From the NCBI RefSeq assembly GCF_022346925.1, contig NZ_JAKRNJ010000007.1, positions 62,001 to 126,000 of the forward strand: DNA of 64,000 bases, in the 5' to 3' direction. Source of the DNA: Microvirga sp. ACRRW (lineage in GTDB: Bacteria; Pseudomonadota; Alphaproteobacteria; Rhizobiales; Beijerinckiaceae). The translations under genes were made by a program, and so were the position numbers. The notes below the pieces were generated by a model. The model ran no database searches. It was not told the origin of the DNA and saw only the letters and a list, made by a program, of their open reading frames with translations. Shown in pieces: positions 9,325 to 17,498 of the stretch (its first letter is position 1; every line of letters begins with the position of its first letter).

Positions 9325-9404
9325 TTTTCCCTCCCAGTTTCGGGGCGCGTCTCAAGCAGACCTCGCTATTGTGGCAAAGCTTAGAGATGTGCCGTTCGAC
9401 TGCC

Positions 9405-9418
9405 TTGATCCCGATCAA
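9405..9418 (-). promoter_or_regulatory. FNR/FixK-type box (anaerobox)
   Basis: The sequence TTGATCCCGATCAA is a perfect TTGAT-N4-ATCAA dyad, the consensus for FNR/FixK regulators in alphaproteobacteria. It lies 81-94 bases upstream of the start of the hypothetical/cytochrome c unit on the minus strand, a spacing that fits class II activation. No other perfect copy was noticed in the intergenic regions of the window. Confidence 0.7.
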
Positions 9419-9725
9419 TGTCGCCGGGATGGGATTCAGCCGGTCCTGCTCATTGGGGTTATGCTTCAAAGTCTCCCGGATCGCTGGAGTGCGGCCGCCT
9501 GGACCGCCGCGCAACTACGCCCGCGCGTTCCCGAATGCCGTCGATCCGGCGCTGCAAAAGTGCGGGATGGGGTCAGCCCGGTGTCGCGAATGGAGGCCAA
9601 ACCATCTGACGGGGCCGTGCGTACACGAAGAGCCGTTCAGAACGCTTTTGGTGAGCTTAGTCAGCGCAGCCACCGATGCGGTTTTCCAAATAGCTGGATC
9701 CCATCTGCTCCTGTGAGCAGGCGGC

Positions 9726-9764
9726 CTTGGAAGACGGCTTGCATTGCAAGCCGAAACTTCCAAG
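9726..9764. repeat. Long two-part inverted repeat
   Basis: Outer arms CTTGGAAG (9726-9733) and CTTCCAAG (9757-9764) enclose inner arms CGGCTTGCA (9735-9743) and TGCAAGCCG (9745-9753), all perfectly complementary, with a small asymmetric bulge between. Neither strand has a T-run after it, so it is not a standard intrinsic terminator. Confidence 0.6.
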
Positions 9765-9840
9765 ATCCTTATCTGGCTGGCGATTTAAGCCGTCTCGTGT
9801 CTGTCGCGCATGAGGTATTTCAAGCGCAACACCCACGAAA

Positions 9841-10101
9841 CTAGCCGATCATGCCGAGGGCCTGCATGTAGAGCTCGAGGATCGCCTCTTCTTCCTGGCG
9901 CTCGGCGTAATCGCGCTTACGCAGGGACACGATCTTGCGGAGGACCTTGGTGTCGAAGCCGTTGCCCTTGGCCTCGGCATAGACGTCCTTGATGTCGCCC
10001 GCGATGCCGGCCTTTTCCTCCTCGAGACGCTCGATGCGCTCGATGAAGGCCTTCAGCTGGTCGGCTGCGACGGATTCGGTATTGAAAGCTGCGTCATCCA
10101 T
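9841..10101 (-). CDS. gapR: Nucleoid-associated protein GapR (DUF2312)
   Basis: The 86-residue sequence matches GapR over its whole length: [20 protein letters not shown], then [20 protein letters not shown] and a C-terminal [14 protein letters not shown]. GapR forms clamp-like oligomers on overtwisted, AT-rich DNA, and supports topoisomerases and replication in Caulobacter and other alphaproteobacteria. The N-terminal half is a coiled coil. It lies 63 bases downstream of the DUF1244 gene on the same strand and may share its transcript. Confidence 0.95.
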   Translation of the reverse strand: MDDAAFNTESVAADQLKAFIERIERLEEEKAGIAGDIKDVYAEAKGNGFDTKVLRKIVSLRKRDYAERQEEEAILELYMQALGMIG

Positions 10102-10164
10102 GATGAAGCCCCTTGTCTTGATGGCGTTGGCGCCAGTGTTAATCTCAATTTGGTTGAAGCCGGT

Positions 10165-10470
10165 TTAATGCCCCGGCTTCGATTCCTCAAAGCTCTTCAT
10201 TTGGACAGGGGACGCCTCTTTCTGGTGGCGCTCCTTCCATTCCTCGTAAGGCATGCCGTAGACGTATTCCCGGCTCTCGTCCTTGGAAAGCGTCACGCCC
10301 TTGGCATCGGCGGCGTCTTTCAACCAGTTCGACAGGCAGTTGCGGCAAAAGCCCGCAAGGTTCATGAGGTCGATGTTCTGCACATCCGTCCGCTCACGCA
10401 GGTGCTCCAGCAGCCTGCGGAAGGCCGCGGCTTCCAGTTCCGTGCGAGTTCCGGCATCGAGACCCTTCAT
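10165..10470 (-). CDS. DUF1244 family protein
   Basis: A 101-residue protein with the family signature NLAGFCRNCLSNWLKDAA and GMPYEEWKERHQ. The two Cys in CRNC suggest metal or redox chemistry, but no function is established for the family. The start at 10470 is chosen because GGAGAG lies just upstream and the product then has the usual family length; the frame remains open upstream only as overlap with the preceding gene. It begins 11 bases after the N-formylglutamate amidohydrolase stop, so the two are probably cotranscribed. Confidence 0.85.
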   Translation of the reverse strand: MKGLDAGTRTELEAAAFRRLLEHLRERTDVQNIDLMNLAGFCRNCLSNWLKDAADAKGVTLSKDESREYVYGMPYEEWKERHQKEASPVQMKSFEESKPGH

Positions 10471-10481
10471 GGCGCTCTCCT

Positions 10482-11315
10482 TTACTGCTGGCGCAGACGC
10501 TCGCGTGTCCGCGTGCCGAAGACGGCCGGCTTCCTCAAATCCGCTTGCGCAGCAAGGGGCTTGAGCAGCCGGGCGAAGCGCTCGGCCCATTCCTCCGCCC
10601 CCTCGTCCGAGGCGATCAGATCCTGCCTGATCTCGATGAGCGCATTGGCGAGGCCCCCGATCGTGGCATGGCGATCGATGGTATCGCCGGCGAGCGCTCC
10701 ATCATAAGGCTCGTTGTCGCCGACCACGAGTCCTTCCTCGGCCATGAGGCCTTCGAGAAGCGGCTTGGCATAGCGCTCGTCCGCATCCCAAAGGATGCCC
10801 ACGTGCCAGGGGCGCGGCCAGCCGCGCCAGACCGGCGTGTAGCTGTGCACGGTCACGATGGCCGGCGGATGACCCGCCGCCATAGCCTTGCGGATCGCGT
10901 CCGAGATCGCGGCATCGTAAGGATCGTAGAACCGCGCGATGCGGCGCTGCACTTCCCCCTCGTCCACCTTGGCATTGCCCGGCACCACGGCCCCATCCGA
11001 GAGGCGCATCACGAGGGTCGGGTCGTCCCGCCCCCGGTTGGGATCGATGATGAGGCGGGAGAATTGGGTGAGGATCGCCGGAGCGTTGAGGCGCCGCGCC
11101 AGCGAGCGGGTCACGGCGGCGGCCCCGATGTCATAGGCGATGTGGCGCTGGAATTCGCTTTCCGGCAGGCCGAGATCGCCCAAGTCGGGCGGTACCCCGT
11201 TGGAGGCGTGATCGCAGAGAAGGAGAATGCCGGATTCGAGAGCGCCTTCGACGATCTCGACAGGATGGGGCTCAAGGGCGGGTTCAGCGCGCTTGAGCGC
11301 AACGGAGGCGGACAT
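10482..11315 (-). CDS. N-formylglutamate amidohydrolase family protein (copy 1)
   Basis: A 277-residue enzyme of the FGase family. Family features are LLLCDHASNGVPPDLG near the N-terminus, the RLIIDPNRGRDDPT segment, and VTVHSYTPVW with a metal-ligand-type His. FGases hydrolyse N-formyl-L-glutamate to formate and glutamate, the last step of one histidine-degradation route. No hut genes are nearby, and this branch is often seen outside hut operons, so the true substrate may differ. It heads a probable unit with the DUF1244 gene and possibly gapR. A second member is at 18474-19364. Confidence 0.85.
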   Translation of the reverse strand: MSASVALKRAEPALEPHPVEIVEGALESGILLLCDHASNGVPPDLGDLGLPESEFQRHIAYDIGAAAVTRSLARRLNAPAILTQFSRLIIDPNRGRDDPTLVMRLSDGAVVPGNAKVDEGEVQRRIARFYDPYDAAISDAIRKAMAAGHPPAIVTVHSYTPVWRGWPRPWHVGILWDADERYAKPLLEGLMAEEGLVVGDNEPYDGALAGDTIDRHATIGGLANALIEIRQDLIASDEGAEEWAERFARLLKPLAAQADLRKPAVFGTRTRERLRQQ

Positions 11316-11422
11316 GATGAAAGGCTGACAAACAGGACATTGATCGGTGGATGAAAATCCTTACCCTGCGCGCCGAACCGTGACAACGCGACCATCCGCG
11401 CAACACTCTCACGAAAGACGAG

Positions 11423-12346
11423 ATGTCCTCCACATCCACACCCGCCAAGCCGGAAACCGGCTTCGCCGCCGCTTTTGCAGCCCTCTGCCTCGGTGCGGTC
11501 GCCATGGGCATATCGCCCATCTTCGTGCGCTTCGCCTCTTCGAGCATGGACGGGGCACCAGCCGATGTGGGCCCCTTCGCCAGCGCCTTCTGGCGCGTCA
11601 CGCTCTGCCTGCCGCTGCTTTATGCCTGGATGCGGATCGAGGAGCGGAAGGCGTCCAAGGATGCGCCGTGCGTGCGGTTCTCTAAAGCCGCCATCCTGGC
11701 CGGCATTGTCTTTACCGGCGATCTGCTGTTCTGGCATCTCGCCATTCTCAAGACCACGGTGGCCAACGCCACCTTTTTCGCCACCATGGCCCCGCTTTTC
11801 GTGGTGCTGGTCGTGTGGCTCGTGTTCCGGCAGAAGGTCTCGCGCGGCACATTCATCGGCTTAAGCCTTTGCCTTCTCGGCGGTGCGGCTCTGATCGGCC
11901 AGAGCATGCAGGCGGACCCCGCCCGTCTGGCGGGCGATTTCTATGGGCTCGCCACGGCCTTCTTCTTCGGCCTCTACTTCATCGCCGCAAGCAAGGCGCG
12001 CCGGACGGCGGGCGCGGCGCGGGTCACGTTCGAGGCCAGCCTCATCACCTCGGTCCTTATCCTCATCGTCACGCTCGTCTTCGAGAGCCGCGTGATGCCA
12101 CAGACCCTGCAGGGAGCGGCGGCGCTCTTCGCCATGTCCTATGTCAGCCACGCAGGGGGCCAGGGCCTGCTTTCCGTCGCATTGGGGAGCCTGCCTGCGG
12201 TCTTCTCGTCCCTGGTCATCTTCCTTGAGGCAGTGGCGGCGGCCCTTTTCGGTTGGGTGATTCTGGGCGAGCCGCTCAGTCTGGTCCAGTCGCTGGGCGG
12301 CGCCTTGATCCTGCTGGGGATCTGGGTGGCGCGGCCGGCCCCCTAG
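11423..12346 (+). CDS. EamA/DMT family transporter
   Basis: A 307-residue inner-membrane protein with about ten hydrophobic segments in two homologous halves (EamA repeats at roughly 15-145 and 160-300). Typical DMT features are PIFVRFAS near TM1 and the closing half AVFSSLVIFLEAVAAALFGWV, then GEPLSLVQSLGGALILLGI. DMT exporters move amino acids and other metabolites; the substrate cannot be told. It is divergent from the FGase gene at 11315, with about 107 bases between. Confidence 0.88.
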   Translation: MSSTSTPAKPETGFAAAFAALCLGAVAMGISPIFVRFASSSMDGAPADVGPFASAFWRVTLCLPLLYAWMRIEERKASKDAPCVRFSKAAILAGIVFTGDLLFWHLAILKTTVANATFFATMAPLFVVLVVWLVFRQKVSRGTFIGLSLCLLGGAALIGQSMQADPARLAGDFYGLATAFFFGLYFIAASKARRTAGAARVTFEASLITSVLILIVTLVFESRVMPQTLQGAAALFAMSYVSHAGGQGLLSVALGSLPAVFSSLVIFLEAVAAALFGWVILGEPLSLVQSLGGALILLGIWVARPAP

Positions 12347-12551
12347 GAGGCCGGAGGAGCCTCTCCGTACGGATAGGGAAATTGCCGAGGAAGGGCGCCT
12401 TCAGGCCACGCCCAAAAATTTTTAGCAGGCTAAATGTCTGTTGTTGATTGTTTTGGCTTGATGCGGTCCGTCTTCTGACAGACAAGGAATCGACATAGTT
12501 CTCGAAGCATTGTGCGATTTCATTCCTGACTCTTTGACCGAACCGACATCC

Positions 12552-13019
12552 ATGAAGGCCCTGACCCTCATATCGGCCCCCTGCCGGCAGCGAAGCCTTG
12601 CGCTGGCAGCTCTCCTTTTCGGTGGCTTCTTCCTCGCTGCGTCGCCTGCGCGCGCGGACCTGCGCCTGTGCAACATGACGCCCAGCCGCGTCGGCATCGC
12701 GCTCGGCTACCGCGATGCGCAGGGATGGGTGACGGAGGGCTGGTGGAACCTGAATGCTCGCGGCTGCGAAACCCTGCTGAAGGGTCAGCTCGGCGGCCGC
12801 TTCTATTACATCTATGCCATCGATTACGACCGGGGCGGTGAATGGAGCGGACGCTCCTTCATGTGCACCCGCGAGCGGGAATTCACGATCCGCGGCACGG
12901 AAGATTGCCTCGCCCGAGGCTTTGATCGCAGCGGCTTCTTCGAAGTCGATACCGGTGAACAAAAGAGCTGGACGATCCAGCTGACTGACACGAACCGTCC
13001 AGGGGGGACACAGCCATGA
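12552..13019 (+). CDS. DUF1036 family exported protein
   Basis: A 155-residue protein with a signal peptide (about residues 1-34, ending ASPARA) and a DUF1036 domain: LRLCNMTPSRVGIALGYRD, WVTEGWWNLNARGCETLLKG, and CTREREFTIRGTEDC. Several cysteines suggest periplasmic disulfides. The function of the family is unknown. The ATG at 12552 is the only start giving a good signal peptide. Its stop codon overlaps the pyk start (ATGA), so the two are translationally coupled, an unusual pairing of a secreted protein with a glycolytic enzyme. Confidence 0.85.
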   Translation: MKALTLISAPCRQRSLALAALLFGGFFLAASPARADLRLCNMTPSRVGIALGYRDAQGWVTEGWWNLNARGCETLLKGQLGGRFYYIYAIDYDRGGEWSGRSFMCTREREFTIRGTEDCLARGFDRSGFFEVDTGEQKSWTIQLTDTNRPGGTQP

Positions 13020-14452
13020 GACGCTCACGGCGCACGAAAATTCTTGCAACTCTCGGTCCAGCCTCCGAATCCCAGGAGATGATCGAGAAGCTCTTCCAGG
13101 CAGGCGCCGACGTCTTCCGCCTGAACATGAGCCATCTTCCGCGTGAAAAGCTGAAAGAGCGCGTGGCGATCCTCCGCGCCGTGGAAGCGAAGTTCAAGCG
13201 GCCCATCGCCATTCTTGCAGACCTGCAGGGCCCGAAGCTGCGCGTGGGCGCCTTCGAAGGCGACGGCGTGATGCTGGAGCCCGGCCAGACCTTCACGCTC
13301 GATGCGGACACGACGCTCGGCGGCAAGAATCGCGTGCATCTGCCCCATCCGGAAATTCTCTCGTCCCTTGAGCCCGGCCACACCGTTCTCATCGACGACG
13401 GCAAGCTGCGCCTTCGCGTCAAAAGCGTGAAGGAAGGCTCCGCCACGACGATTGTGGAAGTCGCGGGCAAGATCTCGAACCGCAAGGGCGTGAGCCTGCC
13501 GGACACGACGATCCCCGTCGCCGCCATGACGGACAAGGACCGTTCGGACCTCGAAGCCGCTCTCGATGCGGGCGTCGACTGGATCGCGCTGTCCTTCGTG
13601 CAGCGTCCCGAGGACGTCGCCGAGGTGAAGAAGGTGGCGCGGGGCCGCGCGCTCGTCATGTCCAAGCTCGAAAAGCCGCAGGCCATCACGCGTCTCGACG
13701 AGATCATGGAGATCTCCGACGCAGTCATGGTGGCCCGCGGCGATCTCGGCGTGGAAATGCCGCTCGAGAAAGTGCCCGGCATCCAGAAGCGCATCGTTCG
13801 CGCAGCGCGCCGCCTCGGCAAGCCCGTGGTGGTGGCGACCCAGATGCTCGAATCCATGATCACCTCGCCGGTGCCGACCCGCGCGGAAGTCTCCGACGTG
13901 GCGACCGCCGTCTATGACGGCGCGGATGCGGTAATGCTCTCGGCGGAAAGCGCGTCGGGCCAGTATCCCGTCGATGCCGTGGCGACCATGAGCAAGATCG
14001 CGGAAGAGGTGGAGCAGGATCAGAACTACTGGTCGATCATGCGCACGCTCAACACGGAACCGGAAGCAACCGGGTCCGACGCAATTGCAGCAGGCGCGCA
14101 CCAGATCGCCGACACGCTGAACCTCAAGACCATGGCGGCCTGGACCTTCTCGGGCTCCACGGCCTTCCGCATCGCCCGCGAGCGTCCGAACTCCACGCTG
14201 ATCGCCCTGACGCCGAGCCAGGATACGGCGCGCCGTCTCGCCCTCGTGTGGGGCGTGCACCCGATCCGCACCAAGGATGCGAGCGACATCGACGACATGG
14301 CGTTCCGCGCCTGCAAGTTCGCCGTGCGTGAAGGTTATTCGGATGTGGGCGAGCGCATCATCATCGTGGCGGGCATGCCCTTCGGCACGCCGGGCGCCAC
14401 CAACATGGTGCGCATCGCTTTCATCAGCCAGGAGCACGCCGCTCAGGCGTAA
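13016..14452 (+). CDS. pyk: Pyruvate kinase
   Basis: A 478-residue enzyme, the usual length, catalysing phosphoenolpyruvate + ADP to pyruvate + ATP in the cytoplasm. Visible motifs: RRTKILATLGPAS at the N-terminus, FRLNMSH, ILADLQGPKLRVG, the active-site region VMVARGDLGVEMPLEKVP, and the K+/Mg2+-associated KPVVVATQMLESM. A C-terminal regulatory domain runs from about residue 350. It overlaps the DUF1036 gene by 4 bases and is followed by a 350-base gene-free region with repeats. Confidence 0.97.
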   Translation: MRRSRRTKILATLGPASESQEMIEKLFQAGADVFRLNMSHLPREKLKERVAILRAVEAKFKRPIAILADLQGPKLRVGAFEGDGVMLEPGQTFTLDADTTLGGKNRVHLPHPEILSSLEPGHTVLIDDGKLRLRVKSVKEGSATTIVEVAGKISNRKGVSLPDTTIPVAAMTDKDRSDLEAALDAGVDWIALSFVQRPEDVAEVKKVARGRALVMSKLEKPQAITRLDEIMEISDAVMVARGDLGVEMPLEKVPGIQKRIVRAARRLGKPVVVATQMLESMITSPVPTRAEVSDVATAVYDGADAVMLSAESASGQYPVDAVATMSKIAEEVEQDQNYWSIMRTLNTEPEATGSDAIAAGAHQIADTLNLKTMAAWTFSGSTAFRIARERPNSTLIALTPSQDTARRLALVWGVHPIRTKDASDIDDMAFRACKFAVREGYSDVGERIIIVAGMPFGTPGATNMVRIAFISQEHAAQA

Positions 14453-14468
14453 GGCTCCGCAGACACCT

Positions 14469-14488
14469 CCCTCCCCTTGCGGGGAGGG
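14469..14488. repeat. CCCTCCCC/GGGGAGGG intergenic palindrome
   Basis: Perfect 8-base arms with a TTGC loop, just downstream of pyk. A near-identical palindrome follows the zinc importer genes at 63918-63940. It is probably a dispersed intergenic repeat; there is no T-run to mark a terminator. Confidence 0.6.
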
Positions 14489-14556
14489 ATTGAGGGCGAG
14501 GGTCGCCAGTCAGAGTGTTTCGCTTCATCCTGTGCGTGCACTAGCTCTATCGCGTC

Positions 14557-14579
14557 ATGGCCGCATCTGTTGCGGCCAT
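14557..14579. repeat. GGCCGCA palindrome of REP-like type
   Basis: Nine-base perfect arms (ATGGCCGCA and TGCGGCCAT) with a five-base loop. The context GTCATGGCCGC...GCGGCCATCC matches the style of palindromic repeats dispersed in Rhizobiales genomes. Confidence 0.5.
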
Positions 14580-14803
14580 CCCGTCTTTGAGCAGGCTCAA
14601 GGTATGGATGACCGGAACAAGTCCGAGACGGCTCGGATCACCTCAAGGGTGAGGATGCGGGCGCCGGCATCACGCAGCTAGGGCTTCAGGGCCACCAATG
14701 TCTTGGGTCTAACTTTCCGTCAATCGCCCCAGGGTCATACCCGCGTGCCAAGAGAGCGCGCTGGCTTGCCGACACGGTCACCTGGTCCTCGTGATTTGGC
14801 ATG

Positions 14804-14825
14804 AAAAAGCCGCCCGAAGGCGGCT
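14804..14825 (-). terminator. Intrinsic terminator of the methyltransferase gene
   Basis: Read on the minus strand, GCCGCC-TTCG-GGCGGC is a perfect 6-base stem with a stable tetraloop, followed by CTTTTTCAT, placed about 26 bases after the stop of the gene at 14851. This is a classical rho-independent terminator. Confidence 0.85.
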
Positions 14826-14850
14826 CTTGTTCGAGTGCTTTCAGCTTTCG

Positions 14851-15513
14851 CTAAACGACGATTTCGGCGAATTGGCTTTCGCTGTTGTTCCACTTGCCAC
14901 CGAATGTCTCCGTTCGAAGGTGGCCGAGGGAGATGAACTCGTCATAAACCCGCTGGATCATCAGCGAGTGAGTATCGTCCATGATCAGATGGCAGCGCTT
15001 GGAGCGGCGGGCGATGTGGATGCAGTTTGAAATGTCTGTTCGGGCAATGCTCTCGCCGTGCCCGCCATCGACATGAAATACGTCGAACACATCATTCCGA
15101 TGCGTCGCGATGTTGGGCAGGACCTCCAACGAATTGCCTTTAAGCATCTCAAAGCGGCTGCCGAAAACGCCAGCCAAATACTCGGCACACTTCTCGGTGT
15201 ACGCATTGCTGCAAATGTCCACACCGACATAATGCAGGCGGGGATTAGCGGCTAACGCGAGGATGGCACTGTGTCCGGCGTTGAACCCGACTTCCAGCAA
15301 TCGAGACTTGCCCCGCGTGGCTTGGATGAAATTACGCCGCTTGTGCGCTCGTGTCGGATCAGGCGGGCCGCTCAGATCCTGTGTTGCATGATGATAGCAG
15401 AGATTGCCCTCAAGCATCGCACCGCTGTCTCGCACAATCCGATTAACGGCCGCGATCCATTCGAGAACCTGCCCAGAAAACTCTTCTGCCCCATTATCGG
15501 AAAAGCCGTACAT
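14851..15513 (-). CDS. Class I SAM-dependent methyltransferase (Methyltransf_24 type)
   Basis: A 220-residue soluble protein with motif I LLEVGFNAGHSAILAL, a motif II-like acidic strand end YVGVDIC, and a post-motif FDVFHVDGGHGESIARTD that is typical of Methyltransf_24 / cephalosporin-hydroxylase-like enzymes. The acceptor is unknown; this type often works on sugars or small molecules. It stands alone with its own terminator. A hairpin directly upstream covers its GAGGGG ribosome-binding site (see findings), so translation may be controlled. Confidence 0.8.
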   Translation of the reverse strand: MYGFSDNGAEEFSGQVLEWIAAVNRIVRDSGAMLEGNLCYHHATQDLSGPPDPTRAHKRRNFIQATRGKSRLLEVGFNAGHSAILALAANPRLHYVGVDICSNAYTEKCAEYLAGVFGSRFEMLKGNSLEVLPNIATHRNDVFDVFHVDGGHGESIARTDISNCIHIARRSKRCHLIMDDTHSLMIQRVYDEFISLGHLRTETFGGKWNNSESQFAEIVV

Positions 15514-15517
15514 TTCG

Positions 15518-15537
15518 TCCCCTCATTAGTAATGGGG
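15518..15537 (-). promoter_or_regulatory. Hairpin masking the ribosome-binding site of the methyltransferase gene
   Basis: On the minus strand, CCCCATT-ACT-AATGAGGGG forms a stem (one bulged A) whose right arm is the GAGGGG Shine-Dalgarno sequence, 5 to 6 bases before the ATG at 15513. Pairing would hide the site and could make translation depend on temperature or on a factor. Confidence 0.5.
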
Positions 15538-15721
15538 CTCTACTTACTAGCTTTTATTCGGCAGGGAAAGATCGTCACGAGGGGAGAATCCGCTCAGAAA
15601 CAGCGCCAATACCTTGGAAGCGGTCGCGAACGATTTGCAATTTCCCGGAGCCGGTCAGCCCTCTCCGCAAGGAGGAGGTATTAAGGGCGGCGCATGGCGC
15701 GCCAATCCCTCGGTGAGAGGG

Positions 15722-16696
15722 TCATGTTTGGAGAACGGGTAAGGCAATCTCTTCCGCCAGTTCCTCGATAGCCGCAAGAATCCGCTGCCCATCCGCGTAT
15801 TGCGGCATGTGCCCGATGCCCGGCATCAGGATCAGCCTCGCGCCGGGGACCGCATGCACGAAGGCGCGGCTGTGAAGGTCCGTCCAAACGATTTCGTCGC
15901 GATCTCCCGCAACCACCACGACCGGCATGCGGATCTCGTGATAGCGCGCGCTCTGCTTTGAGACCGCGTCGTACATGACGGCGAAGTCATGCATGTTGGC
16001 CTCATACGCGCGCGGCCTGAAGGCGAGCGGGATGAAGCCTTTTCGCACGATGCCCTTTGGGGCCGGTTGCGGCCAGAATGTCTTTCGCTTCATCCAGGGG
16101 CGCAGCACCAGTGTGATGGGCAGCGCCAATGTGCGCATGACGATTACACCAGCCCATGACGCGATGAATCGCTTGAACCAACCGGCATAACCACCCGGCC
16201 ATGGCGTCGTAATGCCCGCGAGAACGAGGATCGCGCCGGTCACGTCCCGATGATCCAGCGCGAAATGCGGCACGATGGTTCCGGACCAGGAATGCCCGAC
16301 GATCACGGCGTTCCGCACATCAAGCTTGCGCAGCGCTTCCGCGATGAGTGCTGCCTGCCGCGCAGGCTCAGCTTCGCTTAAACCCGGCTTGCGCTCGCTC
16401 CAGCCATGGCCCGGCCTGTCGAAAGCGAGCACCCGGTAGCGCCGCGCCAGATGCGCGCCGAGACCGAGCATGGATTCGACGAGATTGGACGAAGCGCCAT
16501 GCAGAAGAACGATGGTGCCGTGGGGCGTGCCTTCGGGCCCCACATCCCGATAGTGCAGCCGGCAGCCATCGGCTTCGATGAAGCGGCCTGTGGGCGGATA
16601 GCGGCGCGCGATGATCCAGCCGTAAGCATGCGTGAAGATCGCTCCGGCCAAGGCAAGAAGGATGAAAGCTGCCGGAAGGCCGAAGGCGAAACTCAT
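15722..16696 (-). CDS. Membrane-anchored alpha/beta hydrolase
   Basis: A 324-residue protein with an N-terminal hydrophobic segment (residues 3-30) that probably anchors it in the membrane, followed by an alpha/beta hydrolase domain. The oxyanion-hole strand is VLLHGASSN, the strand AFDRPGHGWS follows, and the nucleophile elbow is GHSWSG (Ser136). A late GIGHMPQYA holds the likely catalytic His, and VAGDRDEIV the acid. The substrate is unknown. It reads as a single gene 60 bases upstream of the TPR gene end. Confidence 0.87.
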   Translation of the reverse strand: MSFAFGLPAAFILLALAGAIFTHAYGWIIARRYPPTGRFIEADGCRLHYRDVGPEGTPHGTIVLLHGASSNLVESMLGLGAHLARRYRVLAFDRPGHGWSERKPGLSEAEPARQAALIAEALRKLDVRNAVIVGHSWSGTIVPHFALDHRDVTGAILVLAGITTPWPGGYAGWFKRFIASWAGVIVMRTLALPITLVLRPWMKRKTFWPQPAPKGIVRKGFIPLAFRPRAYEANMHDFAVMYDAVSKQSARYHEIRMPVVVVAGDRDEIVWTDLHSRAFVHAVPGARLILMPGIGHMPQYADGQRILAAIEELAEEIALPVLQT

Positions 16697-16756
16697 CGTG
16701 AACCGGGGGCTAGAGCATTTTTCGGTAGGGCGGATTCCGCAAACGTGGAAGCAGGC

Positions 16757-17368
16757 TTAGAGGTCCTGCCCGTCTACATCGGGGAGCAGGCGGTTCACAA
16801 TGGTTTGGACGCTCGATTCCTGCGGGTTGATCTTCAGAACGCGCCGATAGGCTTCGAGCGCGCGCGCCTTGTCGTCGGAGGCCATGAGGATGTGACCCAG
16901 CCCAGTCCAGGCGTTGAAGTGACGCGGCTCGATCTTCAGGGCCCGGCTGAGATCGGCCATGGCGCCGACGGGATCGTCGATCTGGTAGAACACAGTCGCC
17001 CGGCGGTACCAGGCTTCCGCCCAGTTCGGTTGCAGCGCGAGCACCCGGTCGAGCAGCTCGATGGCGAGCGGGAAGTTTTTTTCCTGGAAAGCCTCAGCGG
17101 CACGGGACAGCAGCAGGTCCGCGGTGTCGGAGCCGGAGCGGGCGAAGCGCCGCTCGATCAGTTTGGTGATGCCCTCCGCTTGCTGCTCGGACCCAGCCTT
17201 GGACAGGCGTTCGAACAAAGTGTCCAAGGTCACGGGCTTGGGTGCGGGCGGCGGCTCCTTGGCTGGAGCCTCCCGGCCGGGAGCTTTGGGCCGAGCGCCA
17301 TCCTGCGCATTCACGGAATACGCGGCCAAGCTCAGCGATGCTGTCAACAGGAACGCAAAAAAGCGCAT
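16757..17368 (-). CDS. Exported TPR-repeat protein
   Basis: A 203-residue protein with a signal peptide (to about residue 22, SVNA). It carries about three tetratricopeptide repeats between residues 75 and 190 (AIELLDRVLALQPNWAEAWY, ADLSRALKIEPRHFNAWTGL, ALEAYRRVLKINP). A Pro/Ala/Lys-rich linker separates the signal from the repeats. TPRs mediate protein-protein contact; the partner is unknown. The likely location is the periplasm. Confidence 0.85.
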   Translation of the reverse strand: MRFFAFLLTASLSLAAYSVNAQDGARPKAPGREAPAKEPPPAPKPVTLDTLFERLSKAGSEQQAEGITKLIERRFARSGSDTADLLLSRAAEAFQEKNFPLAIELLDRVLALQPNWAEAWYRRATVFYQIDDPVGAMADLSRALKIEPRHFNAWTGLGHILMASDDKARALEAYRRVLKINPQESSVQTIVNRLLPDVDGQDL

Positions 17369-17450
17369 GCCGGGATTTTAGGATCCCGGCATGCGCCGTC
17401 AATTCATAAACTTGTGCGCGGCGTTGCCGCAGCGAAAAGGCTCTAAGGCC

Positions 17451-17495
17451 GCATCGTCTTTTCGGGGAACCGGTGTCCACTTCCCCGGACGATGC
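17451..17495. repeat. GCATCGT palindromic repeat, copy 1
   Basis: Arms GCATCGTC (17451-17458) and GACGATGC (17488-17495) flank a core that, on the minus strand, reads GGGGAAGTGGACACCGG. The same GCATCGT...GGAAAAGTGG...CCGG layout recurs at 17837-17908 and 40005-40053. It lies between rpmJ and the TPR gene. Confidence 0.65.
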
Positions 17496-17498
17496 TTT

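Larger units (their letters stand above)
9325..9840. other. 516-base intergenic region with FixK box and a long hairpin
   Basis: Open frames exist on both strands here, but none has coding character, a ribosome-binding site or a recognisable product. Two structured sites are seen: the FNR/FixK box at 9405-9418 and a long inverted repeat at 9726-9764. The rest may be decayed sequence. Confidence 0.5.
14453..14803. other. Gene-free region with two palindromic repeats
   Basis: No credible gene. It contains a G/C hairpin CCCTCCCC-TTGC-GGGGAGGG at 14469-14488, resembling the unit at 63918-63940, and a second hairpin ATGGCCGCA-TCTGT-TGCGGCCAT at 14557-14579 that looks like the GTCATGGCCG...CGGCCATCC repeats common in Rhizobiales intergenic regions. 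Confidence 0.5.

Noticed and set aside
9371..9844. A 157-codon plus-strand open frame in the 9325-9840 gap
   Set aside because: No ribosome-binding site, irregular amino-acid use, no domain, and it runs over a regulatory box and a hairpin.
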